Below are positions 46,671 to 56,974 of a stretch of 64,000 nucleotides of DNA, one piece after another. Location: positions 1 through 64,000 of the forward strand of contig JAISJN010000006.1 in NCBI GenBank assembly GCA_031261505.1, read 5' to 3'. Position 1 is the stretch's first letter, and each line of letters opens with the position of its first letter. Under the pieces are notes generated by a model. It did not search any database. It saw nothing but the letters and a program-made list of their open reading frames with translations, and was not told the origin of the DNA. A program made the position numbers and the translations under genes. This DNA is from Clostridioides sp. Its GTDB lineage: Bacteria > Bacillota > Clostridia > Peptostreptococcales > Peptostreptococcaceae.

Positions 46671-46775
46671 CTGATATAAGCCCATTGGCGAGCTACAGTA
46701 GTTCTAAGATATTTTATTTACATGTTTAATTTGATACGTAACTATTTGGTTCTAAATAGCTGTAGCATTAGACTT

Positions 46776-47549
46776 TTACTCTTCGATTCTAAATAGTTTT
46801 TTCGCATTTGCCTTTGAGGCATCACATACCTCCTCAAAGCTAATTCCTCTTTCTTCAGCTACCCTCTCTGCCACGTATCTAACATGGGCTGGGTTATTTC
46901 TCTTTCCTCTGTACGGCTCTGGTGTCAAATACGGCGAGTCTGTCTCGATAAGCAGTTTATCTAGAGGTATTTCCCTAGCGACTGCTCTGACCTTCCTGCT
47001 GTTTTTAAAAGTCACCGTACCTGGAATAGAGATATAGCACCCTAATTTTAGATACTCTTTCGCAAGCTCTACACTCCCGCTGAAGCAATGCATTACGCAT
47101 CCTATCTCTTCGCTCTTATTTTCCTTTATTATATCGAAGGTATCCTTGTGAGCATCTCTGTCGTGTATTATTATCGGAAGAGATAGCTCATTTGCTAGAA
47201 GTATCTGTCTCTTGAGCCATTTTCTCTGTATATCCTTAGGCACATCATCGTAGTAATAGTCTAGACCGATTTCGCCTATTGCAACTACCTTCTTGTTTTC
47301 CTGTGCCATCTTTTTTATTTCCTGAATATCCGCTTCCTCAGTCTCTGCTACGTCCTGTGGATGAATTCCAACAGCTGCGTAGATGAAGTCGTACTTGTCT
47401 GCCAGCTGGATTCCAGTTCTAGATGTCTCTAGGTCTGAGGCTGGATTTACAACTAGGTCGACCCCATTTTTCGGAAGCGATTCTATTAATTCATCTCTAT
47501 CTTCGTCAAAACTTTCATCGTTTAAATGTGCATGTGAATCAAAAAGCAT
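46776..47549 (-). CDS. tatD: TatD family metal-dependent hydrolase
   Basis: A 257-residue TIM-barrel nuclease-type hydrolase with the metal ligands of TatD: FDSHAHLND (3-11), GEIGLDYYYDD, IIHDRDAH, CVMHCFSGS and IETDSPYL. The ATG at 47549 follows GGAGGA. The frame opens four codons earlier within that ribosome site. It lies 72 bp after metG, a conserved pair that leads to rnmV-rsmA in many relatives. Confidence 0.95.
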   Translation of the reverse strand: MLFDSHAHLNDESFDEDRDELIESLPKNGVDLVVNPASDLETSRTGIQLADKYDFIYAAVGIHPQDVAETEEADIQEIKKMAQENKKVVAIGEIGLDYYYDDVPKDIQRKWLKRQILLANELSLPIIIHDRDAHKDTFDIIKENKSEEIGCVMHCFSGSVELAKEYLKLGCYISIPGTVTFKNSRKVRAVAREIPLDKLLIETDSPYLTPEPYRGKRNNPAHVRYVAERVAEERGISFEEVCDASKANAKKLFRIEE

Positions 47550-47621
47550 AATTTCCTCCAATCAAAGCAAACTGCTATGTTAACAAAACAAACTGCTATA
47601 TCTCCGAACTGAATAGCTATA

Positions 47622-49556
47622 TTAGCGAACTTCTGAGCCGTCTTTTACCCCGCTAGTTTCTGGGAGAACTAGATCTTCTCCGTCGTTTCCTGCTGCTAAT
47701 ATCATACCTTGAGACTCAATTCCTCTTAGTTTTACAGGTTTTAAATTGCAGACAACTGTTACTTCCTTGCCTACTAGTTCTTCTGGTTTATACCATTTTG
47801 CGATTCCTGATACTATCTGTCTTGTCTCTGGTCCAAGTTTAACCTGTGAAACTAGAAGTTTATCTGCCTTAGGATGTTTTTCGCATTTTATTATTTTACC
47901 TACTCTAAGTTCTATCTTGTCGAAGTCGTCTATAGTTATTTCTTCCTTATGTTCAAGCGGCTCTTCTTTTGGTGCATCTGAGAAGAGTTCTTCAAGGGCT
48001 GCTACTTCTTCTTCAACGTCTAGTCTAGGGAATAGAACTTCTCCCCTGTTCACCTTAGTTCCTTCTTTTATAAGTCCAAATTTCTTTGCGCTTTCCCAGT
48101 TTGTGATTTCTTCATTGCCAGCTATACCTAGTTGAGCGTATATTTTCTCTGCTGTCAGGCTCATTATTGGATTTATAAGAGTTGATATTATTCTTATAGA
48201 CTCACATAGGTTGTATAGAACTGTGTCTAATTCAGCCTTGTTTGCCTCGTCTTTTGCAAGTATCCAAGGAGCTGTTTCGTCGATGTATTTATTTGTTCTT
48301 CTAACTAACTTCCAACAGTTTTCAAGCGCTTCATGGAATTGGAATTTATCCATTTCAGCCTCGAAGTTTTCTACTGATTCTTTTGCCTGAGCCCTTAGGT
48401 CAGCATCGAATTCGTATTCTCCCTTAGCCATTGGAATTATTCCTTCATTGTATTTTTCTACCATTGACACAGTCCTGCTCACTAGGTTTCCTAGGTCGTT
48501 TGCAAGGTCTGCATTTATTCTTGTTATGAATTTTCTATTGCTGTAACTTCCGTCAGATCCAAAGTTGAATTCTCTTAGTAGGAAGTATTTTAATGCGTCT
48601 ACACCATATCTATCTATAAGTGGCTCTGGATAAACGACATTTCCCTTAGATTTACTCATCTTGTCATTGTCGAATAATATCCATCCGTTTCCGTATACTT
48701 TTTGAGGAATTTCTAGTCCCAATGCCATAAGTATAGCAGGCCAGATTATAGTGTGGAATCTAGCTATTTCTTTACCAACGAACTGTACATTAGCAGGCCA
48801 GTATTTTCCCATTTCCTCATCGTGATCAGTCATATATCCTAATGTTGTGATATAGTTGCAAAGTGCATCTATCCAAACATAGATTACGTGTTTATCGTCA
48901 AACGGTACTTTTATACCCCAGTCGAAAGATGTTCTTGTAACGCTAAGGTCTTCCAATCCTTGATTTAGAAAGTTTCCAAGCATTTCATTCCTTATATGAG
49001 TCGGTTGACAGAAATTATCATCTTTAAATAAATCCCTTATTCTGTCTTCGTATTTTGATAGTTTAAAGAAGTAAGATTCTTCTTTTACCAAGTAAGTTTC
49101 TCTTCCGCAGTCAGGACATAGATGACCGTCTATAAGCTGTGATTCAGTCCAGAAACTTTCGCAAGGTGTACAGTATCTACCTTCGTATTCGCCCTTGTAT
49201 ATATCGCCTTGTTCGTATAGCTTAGTAAATATTTTCTGTATGATTTCAGTATGTCTATCTTCAGTAGTCCTTATAAAGTCATCGTACGATATATCCATCT
49301 TGCCCCAAAGAGCTTTTATGCTTGCAATCTGTTCATCTAGAAACTCGATTTCAGTTTTTCCAGATTCTTGAGCCTTCTTTTGAATTTTTTCACCGTGTTC
49401 ATCTGTTCCTGTCAAGAATTTTACATCGTATCCACAAAAACGCTTGAATCTAGCAAGCGCGTCCGCCGCAACAGTTGTATAAGTGTGACCTATATGAAGT
49501 TGCCCACTTGGGTAGTATATAGGTGTTGTTAGATAGTAGCTTTTTTTATTCTCCAT
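47622..49556 (-). CDS. metG: methionyl-tRNA synthetase
   Basis: A 644-residue class I synthetase. It has [16 protein letters not shown] (HIGH motif, about 18), a zinc knuckle with CTPCESFW and CPDCG (about 127-151), [11 protein letters not shown] (KMSKS, about 297-308), an anticodon-binding helical domain, and a C-terminal EMAPII-type tRNA-binding domain (about 540-644; [19 protein letters not shown]). Expression is under a T-box leader (49557-49922). Confidence 0.97.
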   Translation of the reverse strand: MENKKSYYLTTPIYYPSGQLHIGHTYTTVAADALARFKRFCGYDVKFLTGTDEHGEKIQKKAQESGKTEIEFLDEQIASIKALWGKMDISYDDFIRTTEDRHTEIIQKIFTKLYEQGDIYKGEYEGRYCTPCESFWTESQLIDGHLCPDCGRETYLVKEESYFFKLSKYEDRIRDLFKDDNFCQPTHIRNEMLGNFLNQGLEDLSVTRTSFDWGIKVPFDDKHVIYVWIDALCNYITTLGYMTDHDEEMGKYWPANVQFVGKEIARFHTIIWPAILMALGLEIPQKVYGNGWILFDNDKMSKSKGNVVYPEPLIDRYGVDALKYFLLREFNFGSDGSYSNRKFITRINADLANDLGNLVSRTVSMVEKYNEGIIPMAKGEYEFDADLRAQAKESVENFEAEMDKFQFHEALENCWKLVRRTNKYIDETAPWILAKDEANKAELDTVLYNLCESIRIISTLINPIMSLTAEKIYAQLGIAGNEEITNWESAKKFGLIKEGTKVNRGEVLFPRLDVEEEVAALEELFSDAPKEEPLEHKEEITIDDFDKIELRVGKIIKCEKHPKADKLLVSQVKLGPETRQIVSGIAKWYKPEELVGKEVTVVCNLKPVKLRGIESQGMILAAGNDGEDLVLPETSGVKDGSEVR

Positions 49557-49922
49557 TTTTTATTACCTCCTAATTTATGCTGTACTGCAATCTCGTATTG
49601 AGGATATCTGCAATCTCAATACACACTCCTCAAAATATTTAAAACTGGTATCAAAAAACTCGCCACCCATGTATATACATAGGGGCGAGATTACTCACGG
49701 TACCACCCTAATTTATCCACAGCACATATATTTTGTGGATATCTTAGCAGGCTTTAACGCGCCTAACCGTCCTACCCTAGTCACTTGGATTCAGGCAGAA
49801 AGCTCAGAGGCCATGTTCAGTAGATATTTAACGTTGAATTTCACCACTCTCAACTCTCTGTAGATAAATATTTTACTTACTCTTCTCTTCTCAGCTTGTG
49901 TTTAAATTAATTTTTTGTTTCT
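49557..49922 (-). promoter_or_regulatory. T-box leader of metG (methionine)
   Basis: On the minus strand the leader carries a stem I region (about 49870-49750), the T-box AGGGTGGTACCGTG (49696-49709) and a terminator. In the specifier region CTGAACATGGCC offers the codon ATG (49812-49814), matching methionine. Uncharged tRNA-Met should pair with it and open the antiterminator. Confidence 0.92.
49652..49689 (-). terminator. T-box regulated terminator
   Basis: CTCGCC...GGCGAG (49659-49689) with an AU-rich upper stem, followed by TTTTTT. It lies between the T-box sequence and metG. Confidence 0.88.
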
Positions 49923-49928
49923 ATTACC

Positions 49929-49957
49929 ATCTTATTAAATATGGGGCAATTTGTCAA
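49929..49957 (-). promoter_or_regulatory. metG leader promoter
   Basis: TTGACA (49952-49957) and TAAGAT (49929-49934) with a 17-bp spacer on the minus strand. Confidence 0.75.
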
Positions 49958-50059
49958 TCAATTTTGAATTCAACTCGTGTTATATTCTTCTAAATTCCTA
50001 TCTTCCCGTATTATCTCCAGAATTCTTGATATTATTCAATTTTATTAAAATTACCTAGA

Positions 50060-50993
50060 TTGGAATTTAAATACATCAAGAAGTCAACCTTGTTCTGGCT
50101 CAAATCCCTTGTACTTCATATTCTCTACCAATTCATCGTAGTCGTGAATCCTCTGTCCTCCAGTTGTTATTTCAACACCTCTAAACAGTAGGTCAAAGCT
50201 ATGTGTGCCATTTTCACCTAAAGGTATCGTGTACATAGGCCTCTTTCTTCTCGGATAATTTGTGACAAACAAGAAGTCAGATCCTAGCTCTTCACTGCAA
50301 TACTGATGTATCTCTTTTTCCGACTCTGGATCTAAATCTCCCTCTAGGTCGGTTCTCCCAAATTTTGACTTCAAAATATCCAAAACATCGTTGAAGTCTA
50401 TCCTAGGTATTTCATCCTTGATCTTTGGAAGTTCTGCATCCAATAATTCTAGGTATTTTCCGCCTTCACGCTCTACTTTTCCCAAGACGTATTTTAAAAG
50501 TTCCTCTTCTATCTTCATGATGTCGTACTCGTCCTTGATAAATCCGATCTCAAGATCTACGCTGACATACTCATTTAGATGACGAGAGGTGTTATGCTGT
50601 TCTGCTCTGTAAGCGTGGCCTATTTCAAAGACCCTCTCAAATCCCGCTCCAACTATCATCTGTTTATAAAACTGCGGGCTTTGAGCTAGGTAAGCCTGTT
50701 TTTAAAATAATCTAGTTTGAAGACCTCGCTTCCGCCCTCAGCCCCTTCTGACACTAATTTCGGTGTGAATATCTCTGTAAAATCATTTCCTGATAAATAT
50801 TCTCTGACACCTGCTACAATTATATTTTGAATCTTGAATATAGCGCTTATTTTTCGTGTCTAAGGCTTAGTACTCTATTGTCGAGCATCGTATCTAGATT
50901 TATATCCAAATTTTCTTTGTTTATCTCTATTGGAAGTTCTCTTACAACTGAACTTAGTACCTCAATAGATTTTACAAATTGTAAAGTGTATTC
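50060..50993 (-). pseudogene. decayed archaeal-type aspartyl-tRNA synthetase
   Basis: Remains of a class II synthetase of the short, archaeal-type AspRS branch. Motif 2 survives (FERVFEIGHAYRAEQHNTSR near 50640-50580), and the middle is open from 50659 to 50084. Upstream two frame breaks lie at five-A runs (about 50702 and 50862), where one extra A restores the frame: LRHEK(I)SAIFKIQNIIV and FKLDYFK(K)QAYLAQSPQF. The first 70 or so residues of the OB fold are absent, as is the C-terminus with motif 3, of which only LLDVFKF remains. It begins directly after the flavoprotein stop. Confidence 0.85.
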
Positions 50994-53525
50994 TTAAAAT
51001 ATATCTGACTTCAATACCTCTTCAACGCTTTCTCCTTCGCTTATAAATCTCATGACCTTTATCGAAATGCTAGAGGCGTTGATAAGAACTGCACCGACAA
51101 TCTTATCGTTAACTACAAATAGTTTTTTGTATGTGTTGTTCGTAGTATCTCTCAAGCACAATTCTCCGTCTGCTCCCTTGATTTGACCAAGAGATAGTAC
51201 ATCTGTGTTCATTGCGTCTAATGCTATCGGCATAGTGTCTGGCACAAATTCCCTTGAGTCTCCACAGGCATTTGCACCTGCTGTCTTACCCATTTCAACC
51301 GATGTAGGCCAGATTGCGTATACTGAGTTTCCAACCTGTGCAGCATCACCACATGCGTAGATATTATCTACTGATGTCTTCATCGTTTCGTCTACTAAAA
51401 TTCCCCTATCGCAGGCTATACTTGTTCCCTTGACTATTCCTATATTAGGCCTTACACCTATTGAGAAGACTACCATATCACAGTAGATCTTCGTACCATC
51501 TATAGTAGATACTACTGTAACTCCACTTACTTTTTCTATGCTGGAGACCTGAGCGCCAGTTATGACTTCTACCCCAGCCTCTTCAATACATTTTCTAAGT
51601 ATCGAACTTCCTTCACCGTCTAGCTGTTTACTTAGAATTCCATCTGCTGCCTCTATGACATTCACATTCTTGCCTTGTAATTTGAACTCCCATGCTGCTT
51701 CTAATCCTAAGAGGCCTCCACCTATTACAGCAACTCTGCTTACCTTCTCACTCGCCGCCTTTATTTTTTCTAGGTCTTCTTTGCTTCTGAGTGTGTAGAC
51801 ATTGTCTAAATCGCAACCAGGAATTGGAGGTATAAAGTTATTGCTTCCTGTTGCTATTATAAGTTTATCATAGTGTATTTCTTCGCTAGAAGTCGATACG
51901 CTTGATTCTTTCTCATTTATCTTTTCTACTCTTGTATTTAGCATTACATTTATATTATTGTCCTGATACCATTTCCAATCAGCTATATAGAAATCATCTC
52001 CAAGCTCTGAATTCAGTCCATCTGACAGCGATGGTCTAAAGTAAGTAAGCTCGCTTTCAGCACTTATCATAGTTATAGCAGCTGTTTTATTTCTTTTTCT
52101 TATAGCATCAGTCGCGTAGTATCCAGCAGCTCCGTTTCCTACTACTACGTAATGTTCATCTGTATCTTTGAAGTAAGTTATTTCTTCATCGTACACCTCT
52201 ATAAATTTATCTTCGGATGCACCGCATACTGGGCATATTTGAGGAGGTTCATCGCCTTCAAATACCTCGTTACAAATTATACATTTCCATTTTCTAGCAC
52301 CTTTTTTCTTTGTGAATTTATAGTTTAATTTTTCAACAAACTTATCGGCAAATAGATTTATAAATCCAAATTCTTTTTCATCAGGTTTGAAATTCGCTTT
52401 AAATGGAGTCACTGTAGTCATCCTCAACTGAGATAGTCTACCCATTATATTGTCTACAGCTTCACCGCTCCAACCCCATGATCCAAATGCAGATGCAACC
52501 TTGCCCTCATGTATTACTGGATTGAGCGAAGTCAGTATCTGCCAAATTGGCGGCAATGTGTCTCCAAGTATGGTTGGACTTCCTAGGATTATCCCCTTTG
52601 AAGTAGTCATTTTTGCCACGATGTCTTCAACACTGGTTTCTGTAGCATCGAAAAGGTTTACCTTGTAGTCACTTGTACCCTCGATTCTAGACTTAATATG
52701 CTCCGCTATAGTCTTTGTGTAGCCGTAAGCTGATACATAGGCTATTGTAACTTCTTTTACTAGCTTTATCTGTTCCTCAGTACTCCATTTTTCATATAGG
52801 TCTACTATTCTTTTTGGATTATGTGTGAGGACAGGACCGTGCCCAGGGCATATGGTATCTATTTCCAAATCAGCAATTTTTTGTATCGCTGAAACCATAG
52901 ATGGTTTGAATGGTCCCATTATATTATCGTAGTAATATCTCAACGCATCTAAATAATCCTCATCTTCACTAGGAGTCAAGTCGTTTATAATTTTTTCATT
53001 GCTGTAATGGCTTCCAAACGAATCGCAGGTCACTAAAACCTTATCTTCTTTTACGTATGTGTATATTGTGTCTGGCCAGTGAAGCATTGGAACAGAGTAA
53101 AATTCAAGAGTCTTATCGCCTAGCGAAATTGAATCTCCATCTCCTACTGCAATATACTGAAAGTCCTTATTAACTATTTCCTTTAAAAATTCTATCGCCT
53201 TTGGTGAGGCAACTACCTTTGCATTTGGAGCTAAATCAAGTATTTTTGCAACACTCCCCGCGTGATCTGGCTCTGTATGGCTTACTACTAGGTAATCTAA
53301 GGTGTTCAAATCTATTTCCAAATCATTTAGTCTTTCCATGTATTGTTCAAAAGTCCTATCTTTTACTGTTTCAAATAGAGCTGTTTTTTCGCTTCCCTTT
53401 AGTACGTATGAATTATAGGTAGTACCATAAGGTGTGTACATTATGATATCAAATACTCTAAGATCTGGGTCCAATGATCCAACCCAATATAAATTTTTCT
53501 TTATTTCTAATGATTTTAAAGACAT
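50994..53525 (-). CDS. flavodiiron protein fused to rubredoxin and NADH:rubredoxin reductase
   Basis: One 843-residue chain. The metallo-beta-lactamase-type diiron domain (1-245) has ligands H83, E85, D87, H88, H149, D168 and H229. A flavodoxin domain spans about 259-398, rubredoxin 412-441 (C415, C418, C431, C434), and an FAD/NAD(P)H oxidoreductase 457-843 (VVGNGAAGYYA, VIGGGLLGLEA, ACGDAAQ). This matches the FdpF type described from C. difficile, which passes electrons from NADH to reduce O2 to water. GGAGGGA precedes the ATG at 53525; the longer frame to 53582 is less likely. An oxygen-defence role is inferred. Confidence 0.94.
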   Translation of the reverse strand: MSLKSLEIKKNLYWVGSLDPDLRVFDIIMYTPYGTTYNSYVLKGSEKTALFETVKDRTFEQYMERLNDLEIDLNTLDYLVVSHTEPDHAGSVAKILDLAPNAKVVASPKAIEFLKEIVNKDFQYIAVGDGDSISLGDKTLEFYSVPMLHWPDTIYTYVKEDKVLVTCDSFGSHYSNEKIINDLTPSEDEDYLDALRYYYDNIMGPFKPSMVSAIQKIADLEIDTICPGHGPVLTHNPKRIVDLYEKWSTEEQIKLVKEVTIAYVSAYGYTKTIAEHIKSRIEGTSDYKVNLFDATETSVEDIVAKMTTSKGIILGSPTILGDTLPPIWQILTSLNPVIHEGKVASAFGSWGWSGEAVDNIMGRLSQLRMTTVTPFKANFKPDEKEFGFINLFADKFVEKLNYKFTKKKGARKWKCIICNEVFEGDEPPQICPVCGASEDKFIEVYDEEITYFKDTDEHYVVVGNGAAGYYATDAIRKRNKTAAITMISAESELTYFRPSLSDGLNSELGDDFYIADWKWYQDNNINVMLNTRVEKINEKESSVSTSSEEIHYDKLIIATGSNNFIPPIPGCDLDNVYTLRSKEDLEKIKAASEKVSRVAVIGGGLLGLEAAWEFKLQGKNVNVIEAADGILSKQLDGEGSSILRKCIEEAGVEVITGAQVSSIEKVSGVTVVSTIDGTKIYCDMVVFSIGVRPNIGIVKGTSIACDRGILVDETMKTSVDNIYACGDAAQVGNSVYAIWPTSVEMGKTAGANACGDSREFVPDTMPIALDAMNTDVLSLGQIKGADGELCLRDTTNNTYKKLFVVNDKIVGAVLINASSISIKVMRFISEGESVEEVLKSDIF

Positions 53526-53851
53526 AACTCTAACTCCCTCCTTGTATCTTTGTATATCTATTAACATTGATACCCTTTTCATAACGGTTTATAACACGAG
53601 ATATCGTTTTTTATCGTTAATTATTTGATAATTTTTTGCTATTAATTGAGCTCGTTGAGAAATACTGCTCACCTCGCTCAGATCGGACTCGCTCTGTAGT
53701 ATTTATTCCCAGATTAAAAATTATAATACAATTATTCAAATATATTGAGAAATACATCCCCTCACATATATCTCACGGACATATTTCTCAATTAAGTTGG
53801 GCGAACTACAGAATATACAATTGCCATCTAAGGCGGTGTTGATACATTGCT
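53526..53851. other. spacer between spmB and the flavodiiron gene
   Basis: About 325 bp, no gene. It contains a stem ATTGAGAAATA/TATTTCTCAAT (53744-53792) and a second TTGAGAAATA at 53653. The first may act as the spmB terminator. No confident promoter is seen for the flavodiiron gene. Confidence 0.45.
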
Positions 53852-54373
53852 CTATGAAAATACTAAATAACAGATGAATACCGAGGTGATTACTCCAGCT
53901 ATATGGCATAGGAGGGCACAGGGTAGGGTGTGTCTGGTATTTTTTATCTTTAACCTTCCATAGTAGACTGCCATTGTATAAAAAATTGTCTCTGATGCTC
54001 CTACCATTGTCGCGCCCATTCTCTCAACCATTGAGTCGACCCCAACTCTTTTTGCCAGCTCACTATAGACTCCGAGTGCTCCACTTCCCGATATTGGCTT
54101 AATTGTAATTAGTCCAATTAATTCCTTTGGTATACTAAACATCCTCGCTATCGGCGAAAATAACCACTCCAATATTTCGATTCCTTTTCCGGATTTAAAT
54201 ATCCCTATAGCTAGAAAAATACCTATTATGTACGGCAGTATATCCCATGCTGCCTTTAACCCGTCTATTGAGCCTCTCACGAAGCTGTCAAATACATCTA
54301 CTCCCCGTATCTTCCCGTATCCAACTATGAATAGAATAATCGCAGGTATTATCAAATTAGAAAATAACTCCAC
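53852..54373 (-). CDS. spmB: spore maturation protein B
   Basis: A 173-residue membrane protein with about four membrane segments and the nucleoside-recognition (Gate) domain pattern, including KPISGSGALGVYSELAKRVG (about 92-111) and GASETIFYTMAVYYG (about 125-139). With SpmA it contributes to dehydration of the spore core. The start is a GTG with GGGGGGAG immediately upstream. It follows spmA by 47 bp. Confidence 0.93.
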   Translation of the reverse strand: MELFSNLIIPAIILFIVGYGKIRGVDVFDSFVRGSIDGLKAAWDILPYIIGIFLAIGIFKSGKGIEILEWLFSPIARMFSIPKELIGLITIKPISGSGALGVYSELAKRVGVDSMVERMGATMVGASETIFYTMAVYYGRLKIKNTRHTLPCALLCHIAGVITSVFICYLVFS

Positions 54374-54420
54374 ACACTCCCCCCCTGTCTACCCATTCTT
54401 TAAATAATCTAAATAATAAC

Positions 54421-55008
54421 CTATCTAATCTTCCTCCTAGATCTTTTTTGAAATAATCTACAAGTCCCTATAGCTACAAATGTTGTTATTAAAGTAGAAA
54501 ACACTGTCGTAAATATAATTTCACTCGGATTCACCGATCCCATATCCATCCTGAGCTTGATTATGGTAAACGGTATGATCTGCAAGGAGGATATATTTAC
54601 AACCAGAAACATTATCATCTCGTCTGTCGCTGTATCCTTCTTGTGATTTAGCGTCTGTAGCTCATCCATTGCCTTTAGTCCAAAAGCAGTAGCCCCATTT
54701 CCAGCTCCTAACATGTTCATCACTATATTCATAACCATATAATCAATCGATTTATGCCCTTTAGGTATCTTTGGGAACAACGCCTTCATAACTCCACCGA
54801 GCTTATTTCCAATCTTTTCTATCAATCCTGCCTCGCTTGCTATATTCATAAGCCCCATCCAAATAGCCATTATTCCCGCTAAACTTATCGCAAACTCTAT
54901 AGCGTTTGACGCTTCAGAAAGTATCACTCCGTTCAATGCTCCTAGGTTGTTAAACGCAAGACTTCCAACTATACCAATGACAATCATATAAAACCATATC
55001 TTAGCCAA
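54421..55008 (-). CDS. spmA: spore maturation protein A
   Basis: A 195-residue membrane protein partnering SpmB. I place the start at the TTG at 55008, which has GGAGGGA 5 nt upstream and gives MAKIWFYMIVIGIVGSLAF, the expected family beginning and length. The frame to 55065 has extra residues without a ribosome site. Conserved blocks include IWMGLMNIASEAGLIEKIG and NMLGAGNGATAFGLKAM. Confidence 0.93.
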   Translation of the reverse strand: MAKIWFYMIVIGIVGSLAFNNLGALNGVILSEASNAIEFAISLAGIMAIWMGLMNIASEAGLIEKIGNKLGGVMKALFPKIPKGHKSIDYMVMNIVMNMLGAGNGATAFGLKAMDELQTLNHKKDTATDEMIMFLVVNISSLQIIPFTIIKLRMDMGSVNPSEIIFTTVFSTLITTFVAIGTCRLFQKRSRRKIR

Positions 55009-55338
55009 TTTTATCCCTCCAATTTTCATAACATATATCTTCCTAACAATAACCATATCATCCAAGCTATAGATTTATTTTAAGCTATTTCATTCACTCC
55101 AGCCTACCAATTAATTTAAGCTATTCATTTCAAACTATCTCTTATAATTCTATGATTCCATGTCCTAAAATATATCTCATAAATTTAACCCGATTCTCAC
55201 CTTTGACATACGCCCATTCTTCACTTTAAATCTACGTACATATTCTGAAATTTGAAATCAAATCTGAATAAAGTTATTTTGTTCAATAAGCCTTCTGTAC
55301 TTTAATAAAAATTTTATTTACCCGTTTATACTTAACAC
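55009..55338. other. divergent spacer between spmA and pncB
   Basis: About 330 bp, AT-rich, no gene. No clear sporulation promoter for spmA was found. Short direct AGCTATT repeats lie at 55067-55135. Confidence 0.4.
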
Positions 55339-55368
55339 TTGAATTGTCTACTGTTTCTTTGGTAAAAT
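55339..55368 (+). promoter_or_regulatory. pncB promoter
   Basis: TTGAAT (55339-55344) and TAAAAT (55363-55368) with an 18-bp spacer. The leader contains a small stem TTTGTAT/ATACAAA near 55412-55430. Confidence 0.6.
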
Positions 55369-55445
55369 GTAATTAGAAATATTTTTATATTTTCTTATTT
55401 ATTGAAGCTTTGTATTAATAAATACAAATCGAGGAGGACGAAATA

Positions 55446-56882
55446 ATGGACAATTTAACTCTTCTAACTGACCTTTATCAGCTAACTATGTTGAATGGAT
55501 ACTTTGAAAATAAGGTTTACGAAGACACGGTCGTCTTTGATATGTTTTTTAGAGAAAATGCCTGCAATGGTGGGTACACTATTATTTGTGGTATAGAACA
55601 GCTTGTAGAATATGTGGACAACCTAAAGTTTACAGATTCGGATATAGATTATTTGAGAAGTTTAGATAAATTTTCAGATGGTTTTTTGGATTTTTTACGT
55701 GATTTTAAATTCACTGGCGATATTTACGCGGTCGAGGAAGGTACTGTCATGTTCCCAGGAGAACCGTTGATAACCGTCAAGGCACCTCTATATCAGGCTC
55801 AGTTTATCGAGACTGCCTTGCTTAATATCATAAATTTCCAATCTCTAATCGCAACTAAGGCCTCGAGGATATGCAGAGCTTCCGATGGCGACAGCGTTGC
55901 TGAATTCGGACTCAGAAGAGCTCAGGGTGCATACGCTGGGACTTACGGTGCCAGGGCTGCTGTGATCGGTGGCTGCGACTCTACTTCAAATGTCTTGGCT
56001 GGAAAAATGTTTGATCTACCAGTCAGTGGAACTCAAGCCCATAGTTGGATACAGAAATTCGACACTGAGCTAGAATCATTTAAGGCTTATGCCAAAATTT
56101 ATCCAGACAGCTGTCTTCTCTTGGTAGACACGTACAACGTCTTGGAGAGCGGGGTTCCAAACGCCATAAAGGTATTTAAAGAGCTTAGAAAAAATGGTCA
56201 CGAGCCACTCGGCATAAGGATTGATTCAGGTGATCTAGTCGAATTATCCAAGGCAGCAGAAATGATGCTCGAAGAAGCTGGATTTAAAAATTTATCAATA
56301 GTTGCATCTGATAGTTTAGACGAATACGCCATCTCTTCTCTCAAGGAAAAGGGCGCTAAAATAAATTCTTGGGGAGTCGGTACTAGACTTATTACGTCTG
56401 CAGATTCACCTTCGTTGGGAGGGGTCTACAAACTAGCCGCAACTACCCAAAATGGCGAATTAATACCAAAGATAAAAGTTTCGGAGAATCCGGATAAAAT
56501 TAACAACCCTGGCTATAAAAAGGTAGTAAGGGCATACGACGAAGATGGAATTGCTGTAGAAGACTTTATTTTATTACACGATGAGATTGTAGATAAATTG
56601 GCATTTTCAATATTGAGAAATAGTGCTGAAAATTGCGACCTATCAACAAATAAAGTTTCAAAAAACTACACTTTTAGAGACCTTCTTAAGCCTCTTTACA
56701 TCGAAGGCGTGTCAAAATATAAGAAAAAGACTATTATTGAGTTAAAAAATAATGTAAAATGGGAGTTAAGTAGTATTTTAGATAAGTACAAGCGACTTTA
56801 TAATCCATCAGAGTATAACGTCAGACTCTCGGAATCACTTAAGGAATTAAAGGATAGTTTGGTTGGCTCAAAAAGCAAGTAG
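55446..56882 (+). CDS. pncB: nicotinate phosphoribosyltransferase
   Basis: Salvages nicotinate into NAD synthesis by joining it to PRPP. It has 478 residues, beginning LLTDLYQLTMLNGYFENKVY. Active-site blocks are FGLRRAQGAYAGTYGARAA (about 157-175), SGTQAHSWI (about 195-203) and IRIDSGDLVELS (about 258-269). GAGGAGG precedes the ATG. It is followed by an Lrp-type regulator on the same strand after 92 bp. Confidence 0.95.
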   Translation: MDNLTLLTDLYQLTMLNGYFENKVYEDTVVFDMFFRENACNGGYTIICGIEQLVEYVDNLKFTDSDIDYLRSLDKFSDGFLDFLRDFKFTGDIYAVEEGTVMFPGEPLITVKAPLYQAQFIETALLNIINFQSLIATKASRICRASDGDSVAEFGLRRAQGAYAGTYGARAAVIGGCDSTSNVLAGKMFDLPVSGTQAHSWIQKFDTELESFKAYAKIYPDSCLLLVDTYNVLESGVPNAIKVFKELRKNGHEPLGIRIDSGDLVELSKAAEMMLEEAGFKNLSIVASDSLDEYAISSLKEKGAKINSWGVGTRLITSADSPSLGGVYKLAATTQNGELIPKIKVSENPDKINNPGYKKVVRAYDEDGIAVEDFILLHDEIVDKLAFSILRNSAENCDLSTNKVSKNYTFRDLLKPLYIEGVSKYKKKTIIELKNNVKWELSSILDKYKRLYNPSEYNVRLSESLKELKDSLVGSKSK

Positions 56883-56974
56883 AACACGATCCAAGCACTA
56901 ACAAAAATAGGATGTAAACATTTGTTAAAATTTAGATTCAATATGTTTAATTATTTAAGGGAGGATTATTTTTT

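Noticed and set aside
49669..49863. Plus-strand open frame of 64 codons
   Set aside because: It lies entirely within the metG T-box leader.
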